Below are positions 17,073 through 24,119 of a stretch of DNA of 64,000 bases, one piece after another. The stretch is from Solirubrobacter deserti (GTDB lineage: Bacteria > Actinomycetota > Thermoleophilia > Solirubrobacterales > Solirubrobacteraceae), in NCBI RefSeq assembly GCF_027587175.1, contig NZ_JAPCID010000019.1:59097-123096 (forward strand). Reading direction: 5' to 3'. The notes beneath the pieces were generated by a model. It searched no databases. It was not told where the DNA came from and saw only the letters and a program-made list of their open reading frames with translations. A program made the translations under genes and the position numbers. Within the stretch, counting starts at the first letter, position 1, and each line of letters starts with the position of its first letter.

Positions 17073-18248
17073 CTAACCGATCAGCGTCGAGCGTCGGAGC
17101 AGCGCGACCGCCGCACCCACCGCCGCCGCGGTGCCCGCCACGAGCGCGGCGGCCTCGAACGACGCGCTCTCGACCAGCGCCCCGCCGAGCGCGTTGCCGA
17201 CCGCCATCCCGGCGACGATCCCCATCACCATCGCCGCGAACGCCTCGGTCACCGTGCCGGCGGGCGCGACGGTGTCCAGCAGCGTCGAGCCCACCACGGT
17301 CGTCGGCGCCATCAGCAGCCCGCACACGAGCAGCACCGCTGCCAGCACCACGTTCGAGTCCGCCACCGCGAGCAGCGCGAAGCCCCCTCCGAGCCCGAGC
17401 AGCAGCGCCGGGAAGCGGGCCGGCAGCGCGCCCGGCCACGTGCGCGCGCCGTAGATCAGCCCGCCCACGAGCGCGCCGGCCGACAGCGCCGCGAGCAGCA
17501 CACCGCCCGTCTCCGCCGCCCCGCGCGCGTCCGCGTAGGCCGGCACGGCGACCTGCACGATCCCGACCGCCATCCCGAACGCGACCAGCACCGCGAACAC
17601 GGTCCGCATCCCGGGCGCGCCGAGCGGGCCGAGCCACCCCACGTCGTGCGGCGTCCCGCGCCACCCCCGCGAAGCGCCCGTGCCAGTGAACGCGAGCGAC
17701 GAGCCGACGCCCAGCCCGCCCGCCACCAGCACCGCGACTTCCGGCGAAGCGACCGCGGAGATCCCCGCCGCGACCGCGGGCGCCGTCACCACGGCCACCT
17801 CGAACACGACCGCGACCAGCGCGTACGCCGACGCCCGCAGCTCCGGGTCGGCCACCAGCATGTTCCACAGCGAGCGCATAGCGGCCGGCAGCTGCGGGAG
17901 CGTCGCGCCGCCGGACAGCGCCAGCAGCGCCAGCAGCCACACGGGCGCGCCCGCCGTGGCTGCGAGGACCAGCGCAGCCAGCGCCGGCAGATGCCCGGCC
18001 GCCGCCACCCGCAGCACGCCCGTCTGCCCGAAGCGGTCCATGAGCCGTCCCTGCGCGACGGCGCCGAACGCGTTGGCCAGGCTGAACGCGCCCACCACGA
18101 GCCCGGCCGCGCCGTACGAGCTGCCGGAGTCGCGCACGAGCAGCAGGATCGCCAGCCCGTACATGCCGATCGGGACCGAGCCCAGCGTGGAGGCCAGCAG
18201 CGGCGCGCGCACGCCGCGGATCGCGATCAGGGTCCGGTACCGGTTCAA
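17073..18248 (-). CDS. MFS transporter
   Basis: 391 aa, about 12 TM helices in two halves. The loop after helix 2 (AQGRLMDRFGQTGVLR) carries the MFS motif A variant (GxLxDRxG). Such short-loop actinobacterial MFS proteins are generally drug or metabolite exporters; the substrate is unknown. It starts with TTG 18248, only 20 bp from the divergent lipoprotein gene, so the two promoters must overlap. Confidence 0.85.
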   Translation of the reverse strand: MNRYRTLIAIRGVRAPLLASTLGSVPIGMYGLAILLLVRDSGSSYGAAGLVVGAFSLANAFGAVAQGRLMDRFGQTGVLRVAAAGHLPALAALVLAATAGAPVWLLALLALSGGATLPQLPAAMRSLWNMLVADPELRASAYALVAVVFEVAVVTAPAVAAGISAVASPEVAVLVAGGLGVGSSLAFTGTGASRGWRGTPHDVGWLGPLGAPGMRTVFAVLVAFGMAVGIVQVAVPAYADARGAAETGGVLLAALSAGALVGGLIYGARTWPGALPARFPALLLGLGGGFALLAVADSNVVLAAVLLVCGLLMAPTTVVGSTLLDTVAPAGTVTEAFAAMVMGIVAGMAVGNALGGALVESASFEAAALVAGTAAAVGAAVALLRRSTLIG

Positions 18249-18268
18249 GCGCCTTAGGATGGGACCTC

Positions 18269-19144
18269 ATGCGGCGGCGCGTCATCACGTGGCTCGGCGC
18301 GCTCGCCGTGAGCGCGTGCATCGCGGCGTGCGGTGAGGAGCCCGCGCCCACCGACTCGTCCGCCCAGGCGCCGCCCGCCGACGCCGGCCCGGTCCACATC
18401 CACGGCCTGGGCGTAAACCCCGCCGACGGTTCCACACTGATCGCCACCCACACGGGCCTGTTCAGCGTCGCGCCGGACGCCGACCGCGCACAGCGGATCG
18501 GCGACTCCTCCCAGGACACGATGGGGTTCGCGATCGTCGGGCCGGACCACTTCCTCGGCTCCGGCCACCCAGACCCGTCGGACACCGACCTTCCGCCGTA
18601 CCTCGGCCTGATCGAGTCCAAGGACGCCGGCCGCAGCTGGCAGCCGGTGTCCCTGCACGGCGAAGTCGACTTCCACGTGCTCGAGTCCGCGGGCGAGCGG
18701 ATCTACGGCTTCGGGTCCGACTTCGCCACCCGTGAGCCGCGCTTTCTCACCAGCGCCGACGGCGGCCGCAGCTGGGACCCGCTGACCGCGCCGGAGCCGC
18801 TGATCTCACTCGCGCTCGCCCCGGACGACCCGCAACGGCTGATCGCCTCCGGCGAACGGGGCCTACACCGCTCCGGCGACGGCGGTCGCACGTGGGAGCC
18901 GGTCGAGGCGCCTGGCCCCGGCCACCTGGCCTGGACCGAGGACGGCGTGACGCTGCTCGACCTCGAAGGCCAGGTCCACCACGAGCGAACGGAGAACCGC
19001 TGGCGCCCGGCGGGCAACATCGGCGGCCAGCCCGCCGCGTTCGATCAGGGCGCACCGGGGGAGCTGCTCGCCGCGCTGCACGACGGCGTGGTCATGCACT
19101 CCCGCGACCGGGGCCAGACCTGGGTCGTGCGTTCGCGGCCCTGA
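18269..19144 (+). CDS. Lipoprotein with BNR/sortilin-like beta-propeller repeats
   Basis: 291 aa. Signal sequence with lipobox (ACIAAC, cysteine at about residue 21). The mature protein is a small beta-propeller with repeated Asp-box/BNR motifs: SKDAGRSWQP, SADGGRSWDP, SGDGGRTWEP and SRDRGQTWVV. Known relatives are labelled glycosyl-hydrolase-like or exo-alpha-sialidase-like, but no catalytic triad is evident; it may be a binding or sensor protein. TAGGAT (18255-18260) ends 8 nt before ATG. The 3' 53 bp overlap the convergent gene. Confidence 0.82.
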   Translation: MRRRVITWLGALAVSACIAACGEEPAPTDSSAQAPPADAGPVHIHGLGVNPADGSTLIATHTGLFSVAPDADRAQRIGDSSQDTMGFAIVGPDHFLGSGHPDPSDTDLPPYLGLIESKDAGRSWQPVSLHGEVDFHVLESAGERIYGFGSDFATREPRFLTSADGGRSWDPLTAPEPLISLALAPDDPQRLIASGERGLHRSGDGGRTWEPVEAPGPGHLAWTEDGVTLLDLEGQVHHERTENRWRPAGNIGGQPAAFDQGAPGELLAALHDGVVMHSRDRGQTWVVRSRP

Positions 19145-20060
19145 GCGCCTCGAACGCCGCCTTGCGCTCCCACCCGTCCGCCATCACCTTCACCATCCCG
19201 AAGCCCGCCATGTCGAGGTCGCGCACCGGGTCCGGGTCATGCGGGAACTCCGGCATCACGAACGTGAAGACGAAGCTTCCGTGCACGCCGCTCGCGTCGA
19301 AGACGTCGAGCAGGTCGCGCAGATAGCGCGCCTGCACCTGCTCATCGCGGACGAGCCCGGCCTTCACCCGCGGCGGGGACCGGAACCAGTTGACGACCTG
19401 GAAGGAGCCGGGTCCGGCGAGCTCGGCGCCGCGGAAGCAGCCGCAGCCGAACTCCGTGATCACGACCGGCTTCTCCGAGCGCGCGACGAGCGCCCGTACG
19501 CGCGCGGCGTAGGCCTCCGCGTCCGGACCGATCCGGTACAGGTTGACCGCGACCACGTCGAACTCGGTCCAGTCCACGTGCTCCCACAGCGCGGCGGCGT
19601 AGGTCACCGGACCGCCGAAGGCCGCCCGCGCGACCGTTCGCGCCGCCGCGAGCCGCCGTCCCAGCCGGCGCGTGATCCGGCGCCGCAGCAGCGGTCCCGC
19701 GCGCAGGATGAGCCACAACCGTGCGAGCGTGAACGACCCGGGGACGATCCCGCGCGTGAGCAGTGAGTACTCGTTGCCGACGAGGAGCGTCACGCGCCCC
19801 GGATAGTGCACGCGCAGCCGCTCGGCTCCGACCGCCACCCGCTCGAGGTGCTCCAGGCCGTCGCGCTGGTTCTCCTGCTGGGCCTCGATCCACACGTCGA
19901 GCCCGAGCTCCAGCGCCACCGCGGCGGCCGCGAGCTGACGGTCGGCGTCGTTGGCCTTCAGCGACACCGCGTCGCAGAGCAGCTCTTCGCGGATCACGGT
20001 CAGGTCCCGGCGCACGTCCGCCTCGCGCACCTGGTCGGCGAGATAGGAGATGCCCCTCAC
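19092..20060 (-). CDS. Predicted clan GH-A (TIM-barrel) glycoside hydrolase-like protein
   Basis: 322 aa. The GTG start overlaps the stop of the sigma gene (GTGA), so the two are translationally coupled. The sequence looks like a (beta/alpha)8 barrel: strand ends carry VSLKAND, WIEAQQENQ, LLVGNEYS (the NE acid/base position of clan GH-A) and VVITEFGCG (the nucleophile Glu position), then VHGSFVFTFVMP. No signal peptide, hence cytosolic. Databases sometimes label relatives as abortive-infection proteins; nothing here supports that. Co-transcription with an ECF41 factor is the best functional clue. Confidence 0.6.
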   Translation of the reverse strand: MRGISYLADQVREADVRRDLTVIREELLCDAVSLKANDADRQLAAAAVALELGLDVWIEAQQENQRDGLEHLERVAVGAERLRVHYPGRVTLLVGNEYSLLTRGIVPGSFTLARLWLILRAGPLLRRRITRRLGRRLAAARTVARAAFGGPVTYAAALWEHVDWTEFDVVAVNLYRIGPDAEAYAARVRALVARSEKPVVITEFGCGCFRGAELAGPGSFQVVNWFRSPPRVKAGLVRDEQVQARYLRDLLDVFDASGVHGSFVFTFVMPEFPHDPDPVRDLDMAGFGMVKVMADGWERKAAFEALRAANARPRSGPGRGSA

Positions 20061-20881
20061 AGGCGCAGTCTTGCAATCCGCTCCCGGTCGCTGAGCCCGT
20101 CGATGGCGACGATCCGGCCGGCGCGGATCGTGAACGCGAGCACCGCGACGGGCACGCCGTCCTCGGTGGCGACGAAGCCCGCGGCGCCGTCGACGATCGC
20201 GGGGTGCGCCTCGCGCGTGCCCGCGAAGAACGTCGCGCTCTCGGCGACCGCGTGCGCGCCCTCGAGCATGCGCAGCGCGCCGACGCCATCGTCCGCGCGC
20301 AGGACGACCTGGGGATCGAGCAGCTCCAGCAGCGCCGCGAAGTCGCCGTCGTGCGCCGCGGCCAGGAACGCCTCGACGATCTCCCGGTCGGCGGTCGGCG
20401 CGTCCGGGTCGGCGCCGTGCACGCGCCGCCGCGCCCGGGACGCGAGCTGCCGCGCCGCCGCCGGGGAGCGGTCCACGATCGGCGCGATGTCCTCGAACGG
20501 CACCGCGAACAGGTCGTGCAGGACGAACGCCAGCCGCTCCGCGGGCTGCAGCGTCTCCAGCACCACGAGCAGCGCCGCCCCGACCGCATCCGCGGCCAGC
20601 GCCACGCTCTCCGGGTCCGGCGCGCGTGTGATCACCGGGTCCGGCAGCCGCCCTTCCTCCAGCGCCTCCTCCCGCCGCCGCTTGCGCGAGTCGAGCATCG
20701 TCAGGCACACGCGCGAGACGACCGTCGTGAGCCAGCCGCCCACGTTGTCGATGCCGTCCGTGCCCGCCCGGTCGACGCGCAGCCACGCCTCCTGCAGCGC
20801 GTCGTCGGCCTCCGCCGGCGAGCCCAGCATGCGCGTCGCCAGGGCGTGCAGGCGCGGCCGGTGCGCTTCGAATTCGTCCAT
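20057..20881 (-). CDS. ECF41-type RNA polymerase sigma factor with SnoaL-like C-terminal domain
   Basis: 274 aa. Sigma region 2 (about 5-75, RMLGSPAEADDALQEAWLRV), region 4 (about 115-165, LQPAERLAFVLHDLFAVPFEDIA) and a C-terminal SnoaL/NTF2-like domain (about 175-274) that replaces a separate anti-sigma factor in this group. The divergent gene encodes a carboxymuconolactone decarboxylase, the usual ECF41 target. Both genes have matching GTCACA-N16-GGTC promoters, so autoregulation is likely. The signal sensed is unknown. Confidence 0.9.
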   Translation of the reverse strand: MDEFEAHRPRLHALATRMLGSPAEADDALQEAWLRVDRAGTDGIDNVGGWLTTVVSRVCLTMLDSRKRRREEALEEGRLPDPVITRAPDPESVALAADAVGAALLVVLETLQPAERLAFVLHDLFAVPFEDIAPIVDRSPAAARQLASRARRRVHGADPDAPTADREIVEAFLAAAHDGDFAALLELLDPQVVLRADDGVGALRMLEGAHAVAESATFFAGTREAHPAIVDGAAGFVATEDGVPVAVLAFTIRAGRIVAIDGLSDRERIARLRL

Positions 20882-20884
20882 CTC

Positions 20885-20944
20885 GTCACATCCTCGCGAT
20901 TCGGTCGGTCAAGGCCATGACCGAGCCCAACCCCACGATGTGAC
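20885..20944. promoter_or_regulatory. Interlocked divergent ECF41 promoters
   Basis: On the + strand GTCACA (20885-20890), 16 nt, GGTC (20907-20910). On the - strand GTCACA (20944-20939), 16 nt, GGTC (20922-20919). Elements and spacing are identical and match my recollection of the ECF41 consensus (TGTCACA / CGTC). The promoters interlock, each -35 lying in the other's transcribed leader, so the polymerase can occupy only one at a time. Confidence 0.75.
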
Positions 20945-20957
20945 CAAGGAGCTCCCC

Positions 20958-21419
20958 ATGCTGCTCACCGCCCGCATGATCAACCCGGCGTTCGCCGTCG
21001 AAGGCGCGATGGAAGGCCTGCAGGCCGTCTCGAAGGCGATCGACCGCGCCCGCCTGCCGATCAACCGCGAGCTCGTCCACCTGCGCGCGAGCCAGATCAA
21101 CGGCTGCAGCGTGTGCGTGGACATGCACGCCAAGGCGCTGCGCAAGGCCGGCGAGAGCGAGGAGCGCGTGTGGTCGGTCGGCGCCTGGCGCGAGACCCGC
21201 GTGTTCAGCGACGCCGAGCGCGCCGCGCTGGCGCTGACCGAGTCGCTGACGCGCATGGCCGACAAGGCCGACCCGGTCCCGGACGAGGTCTGGGACGCCG
21301 CCGCCGAGCATTTCGACGAGACCCAGCTCGGCGCGCTCGTGCTCGACATCGCCTCGATCAACGTCTGGAACCGGCTCAACGTCGCAACGCGGCAGATCGT
21401 CGGCGACCAGAGCTGGTGA
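20958..21419 (+). CDS. Carboxymuconolactone decarboxylase / AhpD-like protein
   Basis: 153 aa, ATG after AAGGAG. The helical AhpD fold is shown by LVHLRASQINGCSVCVDMHAKAL, with the redox-active CxxC (CSVC) and the following His of the proton relay, so peroxidase- or disulphide-type activity is plausible. This is the most common gene partnered with ECF41 sigma factors; it shares a promoter region with the divergent sigma gene. Confidence 0.88.
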   Translation: MLLTARMINPAFAVEGAMEGLQAVSKAIDRARLPINRELVHLRASQINGCSVCVDMHAKALRKAGESEERVWSVGAWRETRVFSDAERAALALTESLTRMADKADPVPDEVWDAAAEHFDETQLGALVLDIASINVWNRLNVATRQIVGDQSW

Positions 21420-21425
21420 GCCTTG

Positions 21426-21458
21426 CGGGCCCGGCCTCGATCCGCGAGGCCGGGCCCG
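21426..21458. terminator. 13-bp perfect hairpin between convergent genes
   Basis: Stem CGGGCCCGGCCTC / GAGGCCGGGCCCG with the 7-nt loop GATCCGC, 6 bp after the decarboxylase stop and 9 bp before the stop of the convergent secreted-protein gene. Probably a bidirectional terminator; no U-tract, as is common in high-GC actinobacteria. Confidence 0.7.
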
Positions 21459-21467
21459 AAGCCTCGT

Positions 21468-21929
21468 CTAGAGCCTGGCCGCGGCGGCCTTGACCGCCTT
21501 GCGCGCGGACTTGCCGCCCATCGTGGTCCACTCCTCGCAGTTCTGGCCGTCGGACGTGCACACGAAGCCGGTCTCGAACGGCAGGCCGGCGCGGCTGATG
21601 CGCACGAGCCAGGTGTTGTCGCCGCGGCGCGAGTAGGTGGTCTTCGACCGGCCGTACTTGGACTGGGTCGTCACGTCGGCGCGGACGCCGTCCGCCTTCT
21701 CGATCTCGCGGAACGCGGTCTGCGGATCGCCGTTGAAGCGGATGCACTTCATGTCCTCCGGCTGCGGGTCCGTCCACTCGCAGGAGAGGGTCTTGACGGC
21801 GGTGCTGTCGGCGTCCGAGATGACGATCTCGGTCTGAACGGGCGAGTAGCTCGGCTCACGGGCGTCCGCGACGCCGGCCGAAGCGAGCAGAGCGGTGGCC
21901 GCGACGGCGGCAAGCGTGTGGATTCGCAT
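21468..21929 (-). CDS. Secreted hypothetical protein
   Basis: 153 aa from ATG 21929. Residues 1-23 form a clear signal peptide (AAVAATALLASAGVADA). The mature part has four Cys (in LSCEWTD, MKCIRFNG, FVCTSDG, NCEEWTT), probably two disulphides, and a basic C-terminus (KSARKAVKAAAARL). I do not recognise a family. It is divergent from the sigma/ZAS gene and could belong to its regulon. Confidence 0.7.
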   Translation of the reverse strand: MRIHTLAAVAATALLASAGVADAREPSYSPVQTEIVISDADSTAVKTLSCEWTDPQPEDMKCIRFNGDPQTAFREIEKADGVRADVTTQSKYGRSKTTYSRRGDNTWLVRISRAGLPFETGFVCTSDGQNCEEWTTMGGKSARKAVKAAAARL

Positions 21930-21989
21930 GGCCCCCAGGTCGCCGCCCGATCGACGGCGGGTCGCGGGTTCAGAACATTTTCGAAGACG

Positions 21990-22015
21990 TGACACGTTGC
22001 GGCCGGCCGTGCGTC
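21990..22015 (+). promoter_or_regulatory. Candidate autoregulated ECF promoter
   Basis: TGACAC (21990-21995), 16 nt, CGTC (22012-22015), with the ATG of the sigma gene 10 nt further. Same 16-nt spacing and CGTC box as the ECF promoters elsewhere in the window, hence probably recognised by an ECF factor and giving an almost leaderless mRNA. Confidence 0.45.
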
Positions 22016-22025
22016 CTCCGGGTGG

Positions 22026-23243
22026 ATGTCAGAGGACCATCGACACGACCGCAAGCTCGCGGCGCGGGCGGGCGCGGGCGATGAGCAGGCGTTCGCCGAG
22101 CTCGTGGCCCGCCACCAGGACCACCTGCGGCACTACGTGGCGCAACGCTTCCGGCCGCAGCTGGCCGAGGACGCGGTGCAGGAGGCCTTGCTGTCCGCGC
22201 ACCGCGCGCTGGTCGGCGGCACGCGCCCGGCCGATGTGCGCGCGTGGCTGACGACGATCGCGTGGCGGCGCGCGTCCGACCTCACGCGCCGCGAGCGTCA
22301 CGCCGTCCCGCTCGACGCGGCGGTCGCCGGCCGGCCGGGTGACGACCCCGCGGCGCGTGTGCTGCAGGCGCACGAGCTCGGCCGCGTGGTGAGGGCGATG
22401 CGCGAACTGCCCGAGCGCCAGCGCCAGGCGCTCAAGCTGAGCGTGCTCGAGGGCCGCTCGGCCGCGGAGATCGGCTCGGTGCTCGACGTGCCCGCCGACG
22501 TCGCCCGCACGATCGTCGCCCGCTCGCGGCGCTCGCTGCACCATCGGCTCGCGGCGGTGGACCTCGCCTGCGACGACGCGCGGGTCGAGATGGAGGCGGC
22601 GGCCGCGCGCGGCGTGCGCCTCTCCGGGCTGGTGACGCTGCACCTGAAGTCCTGTCGCCCGTGCGCGAAGCTGCACAGCTCGATCCGGCGCCACCGGCGC
22701 GTCGCGGTGTTGCTGCCGGTCGGCTTGATCATCCGCACCGCCGCGCTGCGCGACAAGCTGCGCGACCTGATCGCGTTCAACCCGGCGTGGGAGGCGCAGA
22801 TCGGCGCGGCGAAGATGTGCGCCGCGGCCTGCATGACCCTCGGCGCGGGCGCGACGGCGAGCGCGCCGGTCATCACGGCCGCGCTGCCCTCGCTCGTCCC
22901 GACCGCGACGGCCACCCCGACGCCGACCGCGACCCCGCCCGCCAAGCGGGAGAAGCCGCGCAAGGCCTCCAAGCCGCGCAAACCGGAGCCCACGCCCACC
23001 GCCACGGTCGTCGCGCGGCTCACGCCCACGGGGACCGCCACGCCAGTGTGGACCGCCACGCCGTCACCGTCGGCCAAGCGCAAGCAGCAGCCGCGCGCGG
23101 AGATCTCTGACCTGGACGTACACGGGCACGGCGCGACCCCGGGTTACCTGTACGCGCCGATCATCCCCAAGAGCCAGCGGCAAGGCAGTGCCTCGCCGAC
23201 GCCGACACCCACGCCGTCGCCGACCGTCGTCCCGCAGGGGTGA
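22026..23243 (+). CDS. ECF sigma factor with fused zinc-anti-sigma-like, membrane and Pro/Thr tail
   Basis: 405 aa, about twice the usual ECF length. Region 2 (about 20-90, LAEDAVQEALLSAHRAL) and region 4 (about 125-178, LPERQRQALKLSVLEGRSAAEIGSVL) are intact. Then H206-x3-C210-x2-C213 (LHLKSCRPC) has the spacing of the ZAS motif of zinc anti-sigma factors, followed by two weak hydrophobic segments (about 226-240 and 263-292) and a low-complexity Thr/Pro/Ala tail (TATPTPTATPP repeats) with a positively charged centre. It looks like a sigma factor carrying its own redox- or zinc-sensitive inhibitor, possibly membrane-associated. Confidence 0.8.
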   Translation: MSEDHRHDRKLAARAGAGDEQAFAELVARHQDHLRHYVAQRFRPQLAEDAVQEALLSAHRALVGGTRPADVRAWLTTIAWRRASDLTRRERHAVPLDAAVAGRPGDDPAARVLQAHELGRVVRAMRELPERQRQALKLSVLEGRSAAEIGSVLDVPADVARTIVARSRRSLHHRLAAVDLACDDARVEMEAAAARGVRLSGLVTLHLKSCRPCAKLHSSIRRHRRVAVLLPVGLIIRTAALRDKLRDLIAFNPAWEAQIGAAKMCAAACMTLGAGATASAPVITAALPSLVPTATATPTPTATPPAKREKPRKASKPRKPEPTPTATVVARLTPTGTATPVWTATPSPSAKRKQQPRAEISDLDVHGHGATPGYLYAPIIPKSQRQGSASPTPTPTPSPTVVPQG

Positions 23244-23246
23244 GCC

Positions 23247-24047
23247 TCAACCGCTGACGGCGACGGTCGCGCATACGAGATAGTCCGTGCCGTCCCGGAA
23301 CGGCCACTGCCAGACGGCGCGGTCGACGACCTGCGCGCCCGCCGCCGCGAGCGCCGCCCGCCCGTCGCACCCGCGCGGCTGGCGGCCTCGTTCCATCAGC
23401 CCCAGCGGTTCCGGCGCAGCCAGCACCTCCTCGAGCGTGAACGGCTGGACGTGGCCTTCCCACCAGCCCAGCACGTCCTCGATCAGGACCACCAGCGCGC
23501 CGGCGATCAGCAGGTCGCGCACCACCGCGTTGGTCAGCGACTGGCCGTGCGCACGCAGCGCCGCGGCCTGGAAGCGACGGCTCAGCTGCGAGTCCGACAG
23601 CGCCGGATAGAGCAGCTGGCTCAGGAACTGGTCGGCGATCACGACGTCGTACGGCGGGCGTCCGATCGTCTGCGGCGCCGGCGGCACCCGCACCGACCGG
23701 CCCCCGACGACGGCGCGGACGATCGCCTCGGCCGCGCCGCCCGTCACGTCCTGCGTGATCGTCCGGGCGCGCACGCCGGTGAGCAACAGCCGGCGCTGGG
23801 TGCCGCGCAGCGCCGCGGCGTCCAGGTCGATCAGATCCAGGCGCCCCGCGCGGCGGCCGAGCCGGCGCAGCGGCAGGTCGTGCCCGTTGCCCGCGCCCAC
23901 GACGGCCACCGTGGCGCCGCGGGCGACGTGGCGGTCGAGCAGCGTCCACGCGGCGTCGCGCGCCGAGCGCCAGCGCCACAGCCGGCGCAGCCCGCCGTTC
24001 GCGTTCCGGCGCGCGTTGGCGGCGAGCGTGCGATCCATGGGCGGCAC
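23247..24047 (-). CDS. Predicted SAM-dependent methyltransferase-like protein
   Basis: 266 aa from GTG (ATG three codons later possible). The pattern VAVVGAGNGHDLPL (motif I GxGxG), LDLIDLDAAAL (acidic end of beta 2) and YDVVIADQFLSQLL (motif IV) indicates a class I methyltransferase fold. No recognisable substrate domain. Its stop is 3 bp from the convergent sigma gene stop. Function inferred from fold only. Confidence 0.55.
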   Translation of the reverse strand: MPPMDRTLAANARRNANGGLRRLWRWRSARDAAWTLLDRHVARGATVAVVGAGNGHDLPLRRLGRRAGRLDLIDLDAAALRGTQRRLLLTGVRARTITQDVTGGAAEAIVRAVVGGRSVRVPPAPQTIGRPPYDVVIADQFLSQLLYPALSDSQLSRRFQAAALRAHGQSLTNAVVRDLLIAGALVVLIEDVLGWWEGHVQPFTLEEVLAAPEPLGLMERGRQPRGCDGRAALAAAGAQVVDRAVWQWPFRDGTDYLVCATVAVSG

Positions 24048-24119
24048 ATCCTCGCAGCGCCGTAAGGCGACGGGCGCGGCGTGCGTCTTGGGTCATGACC
24101 ACCCGGCGAGAGGACCACC

